A DNA stretch of 64,000 nucleotides from Xenococcaceae cyanobacterium MO_167.B27 (lineage in GTDB: Bacteria > Cyanobacteriota > Cyanobacteriia > Cyanobacteriales > Xenococcaceae), in the NCBI GenBank assembly GCA_030065935.1, contig JASJCP010000008.1:1-64000 (forward strand). The letters run 5' to 3'. The notes under the pieces are model-generated. The model was not told where the DNA came from. It worked only from the letters and a program-made list of their open reading frames with translations, and did no database searches. This document shows, in pieces, positions 18,209 through 28,395 of this stretch. A program made the translations under genes and the position numbers. How positions within the stretch are numbered: the first letter of the stretch is position 1; every line of letters begins with the position of its first letter.

Positions 18209-18745
18209 ATGATAGGGACTGTTTTATATTTAGCAGAAGCACATTCGGAGGTTGAAGCAGGTTTTGGTCTGAACCTAGATATTTTAGAAACAAATCTAAT
18301 CAACCTCTCAATCTTATTAGGAATTCTGTATTTTTACGGAAGCAAAATTATCGGCGATATTTTGAACGAACGACGTTCCAAAATTGCCCAACAAGTTCAA
18401 GAAATTGAGGAAAAACAAAAAACTGCTGCTGCTAGTTTAGCGCAAGAGCAGAAAAAGTTAGCTGAAGCCAAACAAACCGCCGAGAAAATTCGCCAAGAAG
18501 CTCTAGCTAATGCGGAAAAAGTCAAAGCAGCAATTTTAGCTCAGGGAGAAAAAGAAGTAGAACGCCTCAAAGCGACAGCAGCAGCCGACTTGAGTTCAGA
18601 AGAAGCAAGAGCGATCGCCGAACTGAAACAACGAGTTGCAGCTTTAGCTCTAGAGAAAGTTGAATCTCAACTACCAGGGATGCTAGACGACTCCGCTCAA
18701 ACAACACTAATCGATCGCAGTATCGCTCAGTTAGGAGGTGCATAA
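18209..18745 (+). CDS. atpF: ATP synthase F0 subunit b
   Basis: Peripheral-stalk subunit b, 178 residues. One N-terminal membrane helix ([15 protein letters not shown]) precedes a long helical, charged domain ([19 protein letters not shown]). Its stop codon overlaps the atpH start by one base (TAATG), and a strong ggaggtg ribosome site for atpH lies inside its end, so the two are translationally coupled. Confidence 0.95.
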   Translation: MIGTVLYLAEAHSEVEAGFGLNLDILETNLINLSILLGILYFYGSKIIGDILNERRSKIAQQVQEIEEKQKTAAASLAQEQKKLAEAKQTAEKIRQEALANAEKVKAAILAQGEKEVERLKATAAADLSSEEARAIAELKQRVAALALEKVESQLPGMLDDSAQTTLIDRSIAQLGGA

Positions 18746-19299
18746 TGAGTGGAACTCTAATTAGTTCGGAAATTGCCGAACCTTATGCTCAAGCTTTAAT
18801 GTCCGTAGCGCAACAAAACGGTCTAACCGAACAGTTTGGGAATACCTGTCGCGAGATTGAAAGCTTAATGGAAGAGTCCCAAGACTTTAGTGATTTTATA
18901 GCTAATCCTGTCGCTAATCCTGAAGCGAAAAAAGCAGTGTTACGTCAAGTGTTTGGGGATGCTAATCCTTACTTCATCAATTTCTTAATGCTCTTGATAG
19001 ACAAGCGACGCATTGTTTTCCTCAAAGAAATTGCAGCCCAATTTACTGACCTACTGAGAAAATTAAACCAAGTAGTGTTGGCAGAAGTAACTTCCGCAAA
19101 AGATTTAAACGACGGACAAAAGCAAGCTTTAGTAGAAAGAGTAAAAGGTATTACAGAAGCAAGGGATGTAGAACTGAAGATTACTATAGACCCCGAATTA
19201 ATTGGGGGTGTAATCATAAAAGTTGGTTCTAAAATCATTGATGCTAGCGTCCGAGGACAGCTAAGAAGGATTGGAATGAGTCTAAGTAGTGTTGCCTAA
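18745..19299 (+). CDS. atpH: ATP synthase F1 subunit delta
   Basis: OSCP/delta subunit joining the catalytic head to the peripheral stalk. 184 residues with the N-terminal helical bundle (EIAEPYAQALMSVAQQNG) and the conserved C-terminal signature DPELIGGVIIKVGSKIIDASVRGQL. Start ATG overlaps the atpF stop; Shine-Dalgarno ggaggtg at 18734-18740. Confidence 0.95.
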   Translation: MSGTLISSEIAEPYAQALMSVAQQNGLTEQFGNTCREIESLMEESQDFSDFIANPVANPEAKKAVLRQVFGDANPYFINFLMLLIDKRRIVFLKEIAAQFTDLLRKLNQVVLAEVTSAKDLNDGQKQALVERVKGITEARDVELKITIDPELIGGVIIKVGSKIIDASVRGQLRRIGMSLSSVA

Positions 19300-19361
19300 A
19301 CTGCCTACCTAAAAACTATTTCCAAACCTTAACTAATTTTTCCACACTCACAATTTACTAA

Positions 19362-20891
<1,530 letters not shown>

Positions 20892-21024
20892 ATTGGTAAG
20901 AAGGTGGTGATAGGGAACTGAGGACTAGGAAAAACAGGAAATAATCAAGTAAATAGTATTTACCCCTTTACCTATTACCTCTTCCTCATCCCTGATAATT
21001 TATAATTTATTCCTCTATCAAGAT

Positions 21025-21969
21025 ATGCCTAATTTAAAAGCTATACGCGATCGCATCAAGTCGGTCAAAAATACCAGAAAAATTACGGAAGCAATGCGCC
21101 TAGTAGCAGCAGCTAAAGTGCGTCGCGCTCAAGAACAAGTAACTGCGACTCGTCCCTTTGCTGATAGCTTGGCAGAAGTTATCTACAACTTACGAGGCAG
21201 ATTACAATTTGAAGATGTGGATTTACCCCTATTAGCACAACGGGAAGTTAAAAGTGTAGGTCTGCTGGTCATATCTGGCGATCGTGGACTCTGCGGTGGT
21301 TACAATGCTAATGTGATCCGTCGTGCGGAAACTCGTGCTAAAGAACTAACAGCAGAAGGAATTGATTACAAATTTGTACTCATCGGACGCAAAGCAACTC
21401 AATACTTTCAGAGACGTGATGAGCCTATCGATCAAACCTATGTTGGTTTAGAGCAGATTCCCAATGCTTCTGAAGCTGCTGATATTGCTGATGAATTATT
21501 GTCTCTGTTCCTTTCAGAAACAGTAGATCGTGTTGAACTTGTCTATACTAGATTCGTTTCTTTGATAAGTTCTCGCCCTGTAATTCAAACATTACTACCT
21601 CTAACTCCCCAAGGTTTAGAAGTAAAAGACGATGAAATTTTCCGTCTGACAACTCGTGGTGGAGACTTTACTGTAGAAAGAGAAAAAGTCGCATCAGAAG
21701 TTGTCTCTTTACCCCAAGATACAATTTTTGAACAAGACCCAGTACAAATCCTCGATGCACTGCTACCCTTGTATCTTAACAATCAACTCTTAAGAGCATT
21801 ACAAGAATCCGCAGCTAGTGAATTAGCAGCACGAATGACTGCAATGAATAACGCTAGTGATAATGCGTCTGAGTTAATCAAAACCTTGACTCTTTCTTAC
21901 AACAAAGCCAGACAAGCTGCTATCACCCAAGAAATTCTAGAAGTAGTATCTGGCGCGAATGCTTTGTAA
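21025..21969 (+). CDS. atpC: ATP synthase F1 subunit gamma
   Basis: Rotor subunit, 314 residues. The N-terminal helix ([27 protein letters not shown]) and C-terminal helix ([15 protein letters not shown], then [12 protein letters not shown]) form the coiled shaft. The extra segment at about residues 200-235 is the insertion typical of photosynthetic gamma subunits. I see no pair of redox cysteines of the chloroplast type in it, which fits cyanobacteria. Last gene of the operon; a 7-bp hairpin lies about 25 bases after the stop. Confidence 0.96.
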   Translation: MPNLKAIRDRIKSVKNTRKITEAMRLVAAAKVRRAQEQVTATRPFADSLAEVIYNLRGRLQFEDVDLPLLAQREVKSVGLLVISGDRGLCGGYNANVIRRAETRAKELTAEGIDYKFVLIGRKATQYFQRRDEPIDQTYVGLEQIPNASEAADIADELLSLFLSETVDRVELVYTRFVSLISSRPVIQTLLPLTPQGLEVKDDEIFRLTTRGGDFTVEREKVASEVVSLPQDTIFEQDPVQILDALLPLYLNNQLLRALQESAASELAARMTAMNNASDNASELIKTLTLSYNKARQAAITQEILEVVSGANAL

Positions 21970-21992
21970 AATTTATCTTGCGAGTGGGAAGA

Positions 21993-22012
21993 CTCTCACA
22001 AGAGCGTGAGAG
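21993..22012 (+). terminator. Hairpin after the ATP synthase operon
   Basis: ctctcac and gtgagag are perfect 7-bp arms around aagagc. No T-tract follows, so it may mark the operon end by processing rather than by intrinsic termination. Confidence 0.4.
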
Positions 22013-22095
22013 ATGAGAACGAGCGCGATAACTTTTTGGTCATAGATTTACAATTTCGATGTTAAATCTTCACGAATCAAAGTGAAAGCTACTGA

Positions 22096-22101
22096 TACAA
22101 T
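22096..22101 (+). promoter_or_regulatory. Possible -10 element upstream of the candidate RNA
   Basis: TACAAT, preceded by TGA, 27 bases before the first paired arm of the candidate RNA. No -35 hexamer stands at 16-18 bases. Weak evidence by itself. Confidence 0.25.
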
Positions 22102-22107
22102 AGTTTT

Positions 22108-22432
22108 AGCAGTAATGCGCATATTCTATTTCAAGGGATTGGCTCCCTAATCTCAGATCGTCGGGACAAATATCGCCCTAGAAAGAGTAATGGTGACGCG
22201 GATGGTAGATTTAAGCTGAAAGCATAGCCAAAAACAGTTGAATAGAATTTAAATCCGTTAGCGGTCGGTGCGCCCGTTAACGTTAAATCAAACTGCCCAG
22301 TAATGGCGGTCTGGCGGGGACTATTGCAGTCTAGCTAAGAGTCTATATGGGAATCCCTCGCAAAGCGCGATGGGAGGTTCAATAGTTAATTGACCTATTT
22401 TTAGCGTCTAGATTAAACTCTAGACGTTTTTT
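22108..22432 (+). ncRNA. Candidate structured non-coding RNA, class unknown
   Basis: This part of the gap has a possible -10 box at its left and a clean intrinsic terminator at its right, with no coding frame between. Its left half is enclosed by a long-range stem: attctatttcaa (22123-22134) pairs with ttgaatagaat (22238-22248) with one bulge. Inside are smaller hairpins, for example ggga/tccc at 22135-22147. In the right half tccctcgc pairs with gcga-t-ggga shortly before the terminator. It does not carry RNase P, SRP or tmRNA signatures. The left boundary is a guess. Confidence 0.35.
22405..22432 (+). terminator. Strong intrinsic terminator with no gene in front
   Basis: cgtctaga and tctagacg are perfect 8-bp arms around ttaaac, followed by six T. 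The nearest upstream stop codon (atpC) is 436 bases away, so something non-coding is probably transcribed up to here. Confidence 0.85.
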
Positions 22433-22435
22433 CAT

Positions 22436-23001
22436 ATGTAGGAGTCCAAGTAAAGCGCAACAGACGAGCTTGATAATATTTCACGCAGAGAAGTCATTCG
22501 GGAGGGGGTTTTTAAGAGCTTGACAGTTTTGTGTTTGTAGCTAATTTATTGAGTTTTGAAACCCCCTTCCGCCCCCGCTTGGAGCGTAAGACGCAAGGGA
22601 ATGCTGACTTAGCATCCGCGCAGAGGAATTAAAGAGATTTCCTTATCTATCATTCGATTGCCATAAATTCAGTCAAGTACATATAGCACTAAGGTAAATT
22701 GATTTTACTCTTTTCTGGTGGTGCTATCACTCTCTTTGCGTCTTTGCGCTACCCCCCCCTTACCAAGGGGGGAATTAAAGGGGGGATCGCGAGATGATAT
22801 TATTCTATGACAACGTAACTTATACCAATTCTCAAAAGTCACTGGAGACTTGGTTTAACCCCAAAAATCCTGGCTTAAAAACTTATAAGCTTTGCACAGC
22901 AAAGCTTTTGGATATTTTAATTAATAAAAAATAATTTGGTTATCTATCTAGCTAGTTTTGAGAAATGGTATTAGTAGTAAATTGAGTTACTTAAAACCAC
23001 T
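22436..23001. repeat. Gene-less stretch with dispersed repeats
   Basis: No gene seen. At about 22500-22580 a gggagggggttttt block faces aaacccccttccgccccc. At about 22733 there is a ctttgcgtctttgcg motif of the kind found in the 73-bp repeat. At 22751-22787 lies a cccccccctt / aaggggggaattaaagggggg palindrome-like block, whose reverse complement recurs at 52275-52300 inside the MITE-like element. Confidence 0.6.
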
Positions 23002-23496
23002 ATGGGAAAATCAAAAAACAAATTTAAAGCTACTTGGAAAAATCAAAAAGAGTTAGGAATTATATACGGTAAAAGTGCTATTGCAGTGGGCAAGGCTTTG
23101 ATAGAGCTAGGATTGAAAGATAGTTCTACCAAACAACCAACACAACAAGCACTTTCAGAACAAATCGCCAAATCTACTCCATTAAAAGATGGTACTGCAT
23201 TTTTCCTTTGGCATAAAACAAAAGCTTGCGAAAAATTAGATACTCTCGAAGGCTGGACTCGTCAATCTCAGTCCTCAAGAAACTTGCAGAGGCTAACGTC
23301 AGAATACATTGCTTTAGTTAGAGAAGCTGAACGTGCTGATAACAAGGGTGAGCATCACGTTATTGTTGATGGCTATTGGGACGAAGCACAATCGGTCGCC
23401 AAACAAATTAAAAAACTTGGTGCTGATTTTGTGGAAAAGGCTAATCAACTTATTATCAAAGCGAAATTGAATAAGGATTATTTAATCGAGCTATAG
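23002..23496 (+). CDS. Conserved-looking protein, unknown function
   Basis: 164 residues, basic and apparently soluble. The N-terminal half reads like a compact helical DNA- or protein-binding region: KSAIAVGKALIELGLKD, then PTQQALSEQIAKSTPLKDGT and FFLWHKTKA. The C-terminal half is helical and charged. I have a faint impression of phage or plasmid accessory proteins with a similar PLKDGT-F-LW core, but cannot name the family. It stands alone after a repeat-rich gap, convergent with the CHAT gene 38 bases downstream, so transfer with neighbouring repeats is possible. Confidence 0.65.
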   Translation: MGKSKNKFKATWKNQKELGIIYGKSAIAVGKALIELGLKDSSTKQPTQQALSEQIAKSTPLKDGTAFFLWHKTKACEKLDTLEGWTRQSQSSRNLQRLTSEYIALVREAERADNKGEHHVIVDGYWDEAQSVAKQIKKLGADFVEKANQLIIKAKLNKDYLIEL

Positions 23497-23534
23497 TCAA
23501 GAAGTATAAGCCTAATCTGAATCAACCAAGTATT

Positions 23535-26135
23535 TTACAACCAATTACCGACCAAAACAAAAGGCGACCAAAAGAAAGGATGATTAAAATCAGAAGAATG
23601 AATCAAAGATATCTGTGCTTGACGTAAAGCTTCAGCTTTAGTAGTTGAAGATGAAGCTGTTGCTAACTGTTGATAAAATTCATCCATCAAGACTACTGTT
23701 GACTCATCCTTAACTGACCACAAAGTAGCTATCGTACTTCTTGCACCAGAACGAACTGCAACCCCCGCAATACCCAAAGCTGCTCGTTTATCTCCTGATG
23801 CTGTTTGACAAGCACTCATTACTAATAACTCTATAGGTTGAGCATTTCCGATTTCTTCTCTAGCTCTTAATAAATCCTCAAACTCTTTAACTTTAATTTG
23901 GTCATTCCAGGTGACAATAAAAGTCTCTTCAGGATTAGAGCTAAATTGACCGTGAGTTGCTAAATGAACCAAAGAAGAGGGTGTTTTTAGGAGTTGTTCT
24001 CGTAACCCTGTATTAGTAAACTCCTCATTGAGCAATAATTGAGAGGAGATATATTGAGCAATTTCATTTACTTCTGTTTCTACCCCAGGTAGAGCAGCAA
24101 ATCCTTGACTAGACTTGCTCAAACCTGCTACTACTGCTTTTAATTCTTGATTATTAAGAGATTCGGGTTCAAGTAGTTGTAACCCTGGTGTTAAAGCAAT
24201 TCCGTATTTTTCAACTAAGTATTGATTACCATCATAAAGTGCAGTCATCGGAAGGTTACGCAAACTACCATCTAGGACAAACACTAAAGTTTCTATGTTG
24301 TGTTTTGCTAACTCTGCTTCACTAGGTTTAATCAACCAATCATAAATCTGTTCAGATAACTGTAGGCGTTTTTTATTAGAGTAAATTGGATTGAGAGATT
24401 GCAAAAATTGATCTAAAGTTTTCTCTACCTCAAACTCTGGTAAAGATTGCTCATAATAGACTAAAGGGCTATCAGGAAAAGATACGATAACCGCCAGACG
24501 CTCAGGTAAGATAATGGGATAAATTACGGCTGCTGACTCATCTATTTCATCAATTTGTTTGGGTTGAGCATCAATACAAGCTTCTCGGAAATAATTTTCT
24601 AATTCTGCTAGTTGTAGAGACTCAATAACTTCACGAGCTTGTAAAAGATTTTCTTGGTTAGGGTTATAAGATAACAATAACTGTACTAAGTCTCGATAAA
24701 TTGGCTCAACACTTTCGCGGAAAGAAAATTGTACATCGGGGTTGGTAGCAACTAAGTCAGCACGAATTTCTTGAAGTGCTTTCACAGCTTGGGTTTCGGA
24801 TGCGATCGCCCCTGGAATATCCCCTTGTTGTTTAAGTAATCTGCCTAATTGCCATTGCCATTGGTAAGCTATATCTGAGGCTTCAATATCTGTAGCTAGA
24901 TTTAGAGCTTGTTCTGTTACTTTTTTGGCTCTGGGATACTGTTGTTTCTGCTCATACCAATAACCCAATGTTCCTAAAGCATAAGATTGTCCCCGTAAAT
25001 CCTGTAGTTGACGAGATTGAGCTAAGGTTTTCCCTAATAATTCCTGACTATAGAATTCATAATTAGCAAAAGTTGCTTCTTGGGAAGCTAAGTTAATCAG
25101 GTTTTTAGCAAAGTTCACTTGAGCATAAATTGCTTTCCTGCTAGAAGGTAAGTCAGATAAACTAGACTGAATTTGGGGAATTAACTGTTTAATTTTTTGC
25201 CATTGTTTCTGAGTGCTTAACAGACTCATTTGATTCAGATTTCCCTCAACTTTGGTTAAAGGATCGGAGGTCATGTCTGCTGCTTGCTGATAAAATGCGA
25301 TCGCTTTTTCAGGATTCCCCGAAGCTCTAGCGACATTTCCCAGACTAAAAAGAGTAGCACTGGTTTCTTCTGCTAAGTTGAGAGATTGAATTAAAGTTAA
25401 ACTTTCCTGTAAAACTTTCTGAGATTCCGTTAAATTTCCTGTTACTTGAAGAGCATTACCCAAACTCCGCAACCCCAAAGCCTTTAACCCAGGATCATTC
25501 TGACTATCTAGCTCAGTCCGTAACTTTTCTAAAACTTTTTGCGCTCTGCGATAAAATCCTAAGCTTTGTAGAGCTTGAGCCTGATTTATCTGACTTCCCA
25601 ATAACCCTATCTGGTCTTCTCCTTGACGATAGTAATGCTCTGCTTGTTGCCAACTATCAAGAGCCATCTCTGTCTTACCTAATTTTAGTTGCAGACTTCC
25701 TTGGGTATTAAAAGCTTGGGCTGTTATTCTCTGAATATTGTTATTACTATTTTTACCAGAAGCAATTTCTTGAATAATTTTAATACTTTGATTACTTAAC
25801 TTTTGGGCTTGTTGCCATTCTCCTAACTCTTGATGAACTAAAGAAAGATAATTAAGAGTCAAAGCTTGAGACGGAATATTTCCTACTTGTTGATAATACC
25901 TTAATGCTTGCTGCCAGTATTGTTGCGCTTCGGTCAATCTCCCCACTTCGTAAGCTACTTTTCCTTTGGCTAAGAGACGAGAAGCATCTGTTGATGCTAC
26001 TTCTGTAGTTAGAGAGGAGTTGTGAGCTACTGCTGGAACTATTCCCGTAACTAAGATAAAAGTTAGTAATGCGAGCCAGATACTATAGTGAACATATTTT
26101 AAAATTTTAGAGATTCTGTTCATAACTTTTTGCAT
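23535..26135 (-). CDS. Exported TPR-CHAT protein (caspase-like peptidase domain)
   Basis: About 866 residues. The N-terminal hydrophobic segment (IWLALLTFILVTGIVPAVAHN) suggests export or membrane anchoring. Residues about 45-470 are tandem tetratricopeptide repeats (AQQYWQQALRYYQQVG, FYQQAADM). The C-terminal CHAT domain starts near 550 and keeps both expected catalytic positions: His in LATHGQF (about 728) and Cys in MSACQTASG (about 776). CHAT domains are clan CD cysteine-peptidase relatives. I chose the ATG at 26135 over the TTG at 26141; 26123 is another option. It is divergent from the OmpR regulator at 26533 across about 400 bases. Confidence 0.85.
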   Translation of the reverse strand: MQKVMNRISKILKYVHYSIWLALLTFILVTGIVPAVAHNSSLTTEVASTDASRLLAKGKVAYEVGRLTEAQQYWQQALRYYQQVGNIPSQALTLNYLSLVHQELGEWQQAQKLSNQSIKIIQEIASGKNSNNNIQRITAQAFNTQGSLQLKLGKTEMALDSWQQAEHYYRQGEDQIGLLGSQINQAQALQSLGFYRRAQKVLEKLRTELDSQNDPGLKALGLRSLGNALQVTGNLTESQKVLQESLTLIQSLNLAEETSATLFSLGNVARASGNPEKAIAFYQQAADMTSDPLTKVEGNLNQMSLLSTQKQWQKIKQLIPQIQSSLSDLPSSRKAIYAQVNFAKNLINLASQEATFANYEFYSQELLGKTLAQSRQLQDLRGQSYALGTLGYWYEQKQQYPRAKKVTEQALNLATDIEASDIAYQWQWQLGRLLKQQGDIPGAIASETQAVKALQEIRADLVATNPDVQFSFRESVEPIYRDLVQLLLSYNPNQENLLQAREVIESLQLAELENYFREACIDAQPKQIDEIDESAAVIYPIILPERLAVIVSFPDSPLVYYEQSLPEFEVEKTLDQFLQSLNPIYSNKKRLQLSEQIYDWLIKPSEAELAKHNIETLVFVLDGSLRNLPMTALYDGNQYLVEKYGIALTPGLQLLEPESLNNQELKAVVAGLSKSSQGFAALPGVETEVNEIAQYISSQLLLNEEFTNTGLREQLLKTPSSLVHLATHGQFSSNPEETFIVTWNDQIKVKEFEDLLRAREEIGNAQPIELLVMSACQTASGDKRAALGIAGVAVRSGARSTIATLWSVKDESTVVLMDEFYQQLATASSSTTKAEALRQAQISLIHSSDFNHPFFWSPFVLVGNWL

Positions 26136-26532
26136 CGCCAAGTGCTAGTGAGAACAATTCGCGAAGAATATAACTTAATTGTTTTGCAATACCATTGAAG
26201 GTATTATTTAAACTATTACCTTAATCGTTTTTTCAGTTAACCTGCGATCTACTTGAATATTGCCCAAACAGCCCATTAAAATTAACATTTGAAATTGTTG
26301 ATGTTAATAATCTAGCTACATTAAGGGAAAATTTGGGCTAAAATAGGAGCGATTATAAATTTAATCCTATAGTATGTCTAGTTATAAGTAACCTTTGCTG
26401 AACAATCAGTGATCTGTGTTGTTGGCATTCAGAGAATATAGGTTAATAATTGTCTAAAAGACTGAGTATAAATCCCAGTCTATCAATTACCATAACTTTA
26501 TTAAATTTTTAGTTTTTTCTGTAGTTAAAACT
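26136..26532. promoter_or_regulatory. Divergent promoter region between CHAT gene and response regulator
   Basis: About 400 AT-rich bases with no gene. It must hold promoters for both divergent genes. No operator or clear sigma hexamer pair stands out. Confidence 0.4.
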
Positions 26533-27240
26533 ATGCAAATGGTCTCTGCCAAAATTCTCGTCGTAGATGACGACCCTGCAATTCGTAACTTAATATTTCG
26601 TTTCCTTAACCAGAAAAACTACCAGGTAGAATCTGCGGAGACAGGAGAGTCAGCTCTAAAAATGTTTGAGCAATTTAATCCTGACTTAGTAATTCTTGAT
26701 GTTAATTTACCTGATGCTTTAGGTTACAACCTATGTGAAGAAATGCAAAGTAACACAGATGTCTTCATTCTGATGCTTACTAGTCGTTCTGATGCAGCAG
26801 ACAAAAAAGAGGGATTTCTTAAAGGTGCAGATGACTACCTAACTAAACCTTTTGATTTGCAAGAATTAGAATATCGAGTTAAAGCTATTTTGAAACGTCA
26901 AAGGACGGTTACTAATTCTGAAAAGCAACCTCTAACTTATAAAAATCTGGTTATCGATCCAGTTAGAAGAGAAGTCAAAATTAAAGAAAGTTTAATTGCT
27001 CTGACGGCTTTAGAATTCGATTTACTTCACTTTTTAGCTAGTCGTCCTGGTAGAGTCTGGCGAAGAGAAGAGTTAATTCAAAATGTTTGGGACTATGACT
27101 ATGTTGGAGATCAACGGGTAGTTGATGTACATATCGGTCAAATTCGGAAAAAAATCGAGCTAGACTCTAGTGAACCATCTTTTATTCAAACGGTAAGAGG
27201 GGTTGGTTATAAGTTTGAAGTCGGGGTAGAAAGCAATTAA
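26533..27240 (+). CDS. OmpR-family response regulator (orphan)
   Basis: Two-component transcription factor, 235 residues. The receiver domain has the acidic pocket VVDDDP, phospho-acceptor D56 in VILDVNLPD and the lysine of DDYLTKPF. The C-terminal winged helix runs through RVVDVHIGQIRKKIE to VRGVGYKFE. No histidine kinase adjoins it. It resembles the regulator at 46329-47081 closely (shared VVDDDPA, RFL, ILDVNLPD, ALEFDLL-like blocks), so the two are paralogues. Confidence 0.9.
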   Translation: MQMVSAKILVVDDDPAIRNLIFRFLNQKNYQVESAETGESALKMFEQFNPDLVILDVNLPDALGYNLCEEMQSNTDVFILMLTSRSDAADKKEGFLKGADDYLTKPFDLQELEYRVKAILKRQRTVTNSEKQPLTYKNLVIDPVRREVKIKESLIALTALEFDLLHFLASRPGRVWRREELIQNVWDYDYVGDQRVVDVHIGQIRKKIELDSSEPSFIQTVRGVGYKFEVGVESN

Positions 27241-27317
27241 GACCCAAAACAAGAGCATCGTTTGATTAAAAATATCTCTTTAGTACTAAAATCTAGTATT
27301 GATATTCAATGGCTACT

Positions 27318-27626
27318 CTAGCCGATATTTTTTTCTGTAGAGTTAGTGCTAGAAGGTTCGACAGTAACGGAGTCGCTAGATTTATTCACAAATTCGGCTT
27401 TTTCCTCCTGACTAGCTTCTAACTCAGCATTCATTTTTACTGATTCTTCAATTTTTTGAGCCTCCTTTTTAAATTCTGTTTCAAATTCTCGCGAAGCGTC
27501 TTGAAAACTGCGAATTGTTTTCCCTAAGCTTCTACCAATTTCTGGTAACTTTTTCGGGCCAAAGATCAACAAAGCTACGATCATAATTAGTGCCATTTCT
27601 GGTAAACCAATACCAAAAATATTCAT
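27318..27626 (-). CDS. tatA: Twin-arginine translocase subunit TatA/TatE
   Basis: Pore-forming component of the Tat system that exports folded proteins across the thylakoid or plasma membrane. 102 residues: the N-terminal membrane helix MNIFGIGLPEMALIMIVALL, the FGPKKLPEIGRSLGK hinge and amphipathic helix, then an acidic, low-complexity tail. TatB-like proteins share this shape, but cyanobacterial proteins of this length are generally TatA/E. Confidence 0.92.
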   Translation of the reverse strand: MNIFGIGLPEMALIMIVALLIFGPKKLPEIGRSLGKTIRSFQDASREFETEFKKEAQKIEESVKMNAELEASQEEKAEFVNKSSDSVTVEPSSTNSTEKNIG

Positions 27627-27895
27627 CAGCTTATTCTCCTGTTAACTATTTTTTTTATTATTTATTGGTGTCATCTCAGGAAAGAGGAATGAGGAACTCT
27701 GAATCAGGATTTATTTTCAAGCCGAGGGATAGGCTTGGTTTCCAAACCATAGACAATCGATTTGTTGAATCAATCCTCTTGCACTTCCAATCCTCTCTTT
27801 CCGTCTTAAAAGACAGAGCTTGTAATCATGTTTGAGAAAGTAAAAGGAAATCTTCCTCATTCCTCACTCCTCATCCTGTGGGTTGACTTTCTGTC

Positions 27896-27919
27896 GTCAA
27901 TAGGGTTAAGTCTATTGAC
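27896..27919 (-). repeat. Hairpin overlapping the psbH stop codon
   Basis: gtcaatag and ctattgac are perfect 8-bp arms around an 8-base loop; the psbH stop lies in one arm. No T-tract follows on the minus strand, so an mRNA-stabilising stem is more likely than a terminator. Confidence 0.4.
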
Positions 27920-28115
27920 CCAAACTAGCCCAATCAACATCAATTCCCTCAAGCAATAGTGAGGAATTGTATAGTTGCAGAATAATTAACAAAAACACCA
28001 AGAATAAGAGCATAAAAACTCCCATTACTGGAGTTGTACCCCATCCGGGAGCGACTTTACCATATTCAGAGTTAAGAGGTTTGAGAATATCTCCCAAACG
28101 AGTGCGCTGTGACAT
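27912..28115 (-). CDS. psbH: Photosystem II protein H
   Basis: 67-residue photosystem II subunit with one transmembrane helix ([21 protein letters not shown]), preceded by the typical [23 protein letters not shown]. It stabilises the CP47/plastoquinone region. As in other cyanobacteria it lacks the longer phosphorylatable N-terminus of plants. Divergent from psbN, 83 bases away. Confidence 0.97.
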   Translation of the reverse strand: MSQRTRLGDILKPLNSEYGKVAPGWGTTPVMGVFMLLFLVFLLIILQLYNSSLLLEGIDVDWASLGQ

Positions 28116-28198
28116 AATTCACCAATAATGTATCTAAGAGATTTTTTGTAATGTTCTGTAATATTATAGAGGAATAGTCATCATAATTTATCTAGCTT

Positions 28199-28330
28199 AT
28201 GGAACCTGCAACAGTTCTTAGCATCAGTGTTGGTGCAATACTCATCGCTATTACTGGATTTTCAATATATACTGCTTTTGGTCCTCCTTCTTCAGAATTG
28301 AGCGATCCTTTTGAAGATCACGAAGATTAA
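28199..28330 (+). CDS. psbN: PsbN, photosystem II assembly factor
   Basis: 43 residues, read directly: MEPATVLSISVG, a membrane helix AILIAITGFSIYTAFG, then PPSSELSDPFEDHED. This is a full-length PsbN. The protein is not a subunit of the finished complex but is needed for photosystem II assembly and repair in plants. Its position opposite psbH is the usual cyanobacterial and chloroplast arrangement, on the other strand. A two-way terminator follows. Confidence 0.95.
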   Translation: MEPATVLSISVGAILIAITGFSIYTAFGPPSSELSDPFEDHED

Positions 28331-28351
28331 CGCCTATTTTGTCATCAGAAA

Positions 28352-28385
28352 CTCCCGTTATACCCTATGGGGTTAACGGCGGGAG
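28352..28385. terminator. Bidirectional terminator between psbN and the acyl-AMP ligase gene
   Basis: ctcccgttataccc pairs with ggggttaacggcgggag, with small bulges; T-rich sequence follows on the plus strand. It lies in the 65-base gap between two convergent genes. Confidence 0.6.
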
Positions 28386-28395
28386 ATTTTAGGAT

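Noticed and set aside
22108..22432. tmRNA, RNase P RNA or SRP RNA
   Set aside because: I looked for the tmRNA start and tag codons, the RNase P GAAAGTCCGG-type core and the SRP GGAAGCAGC loop and found none.
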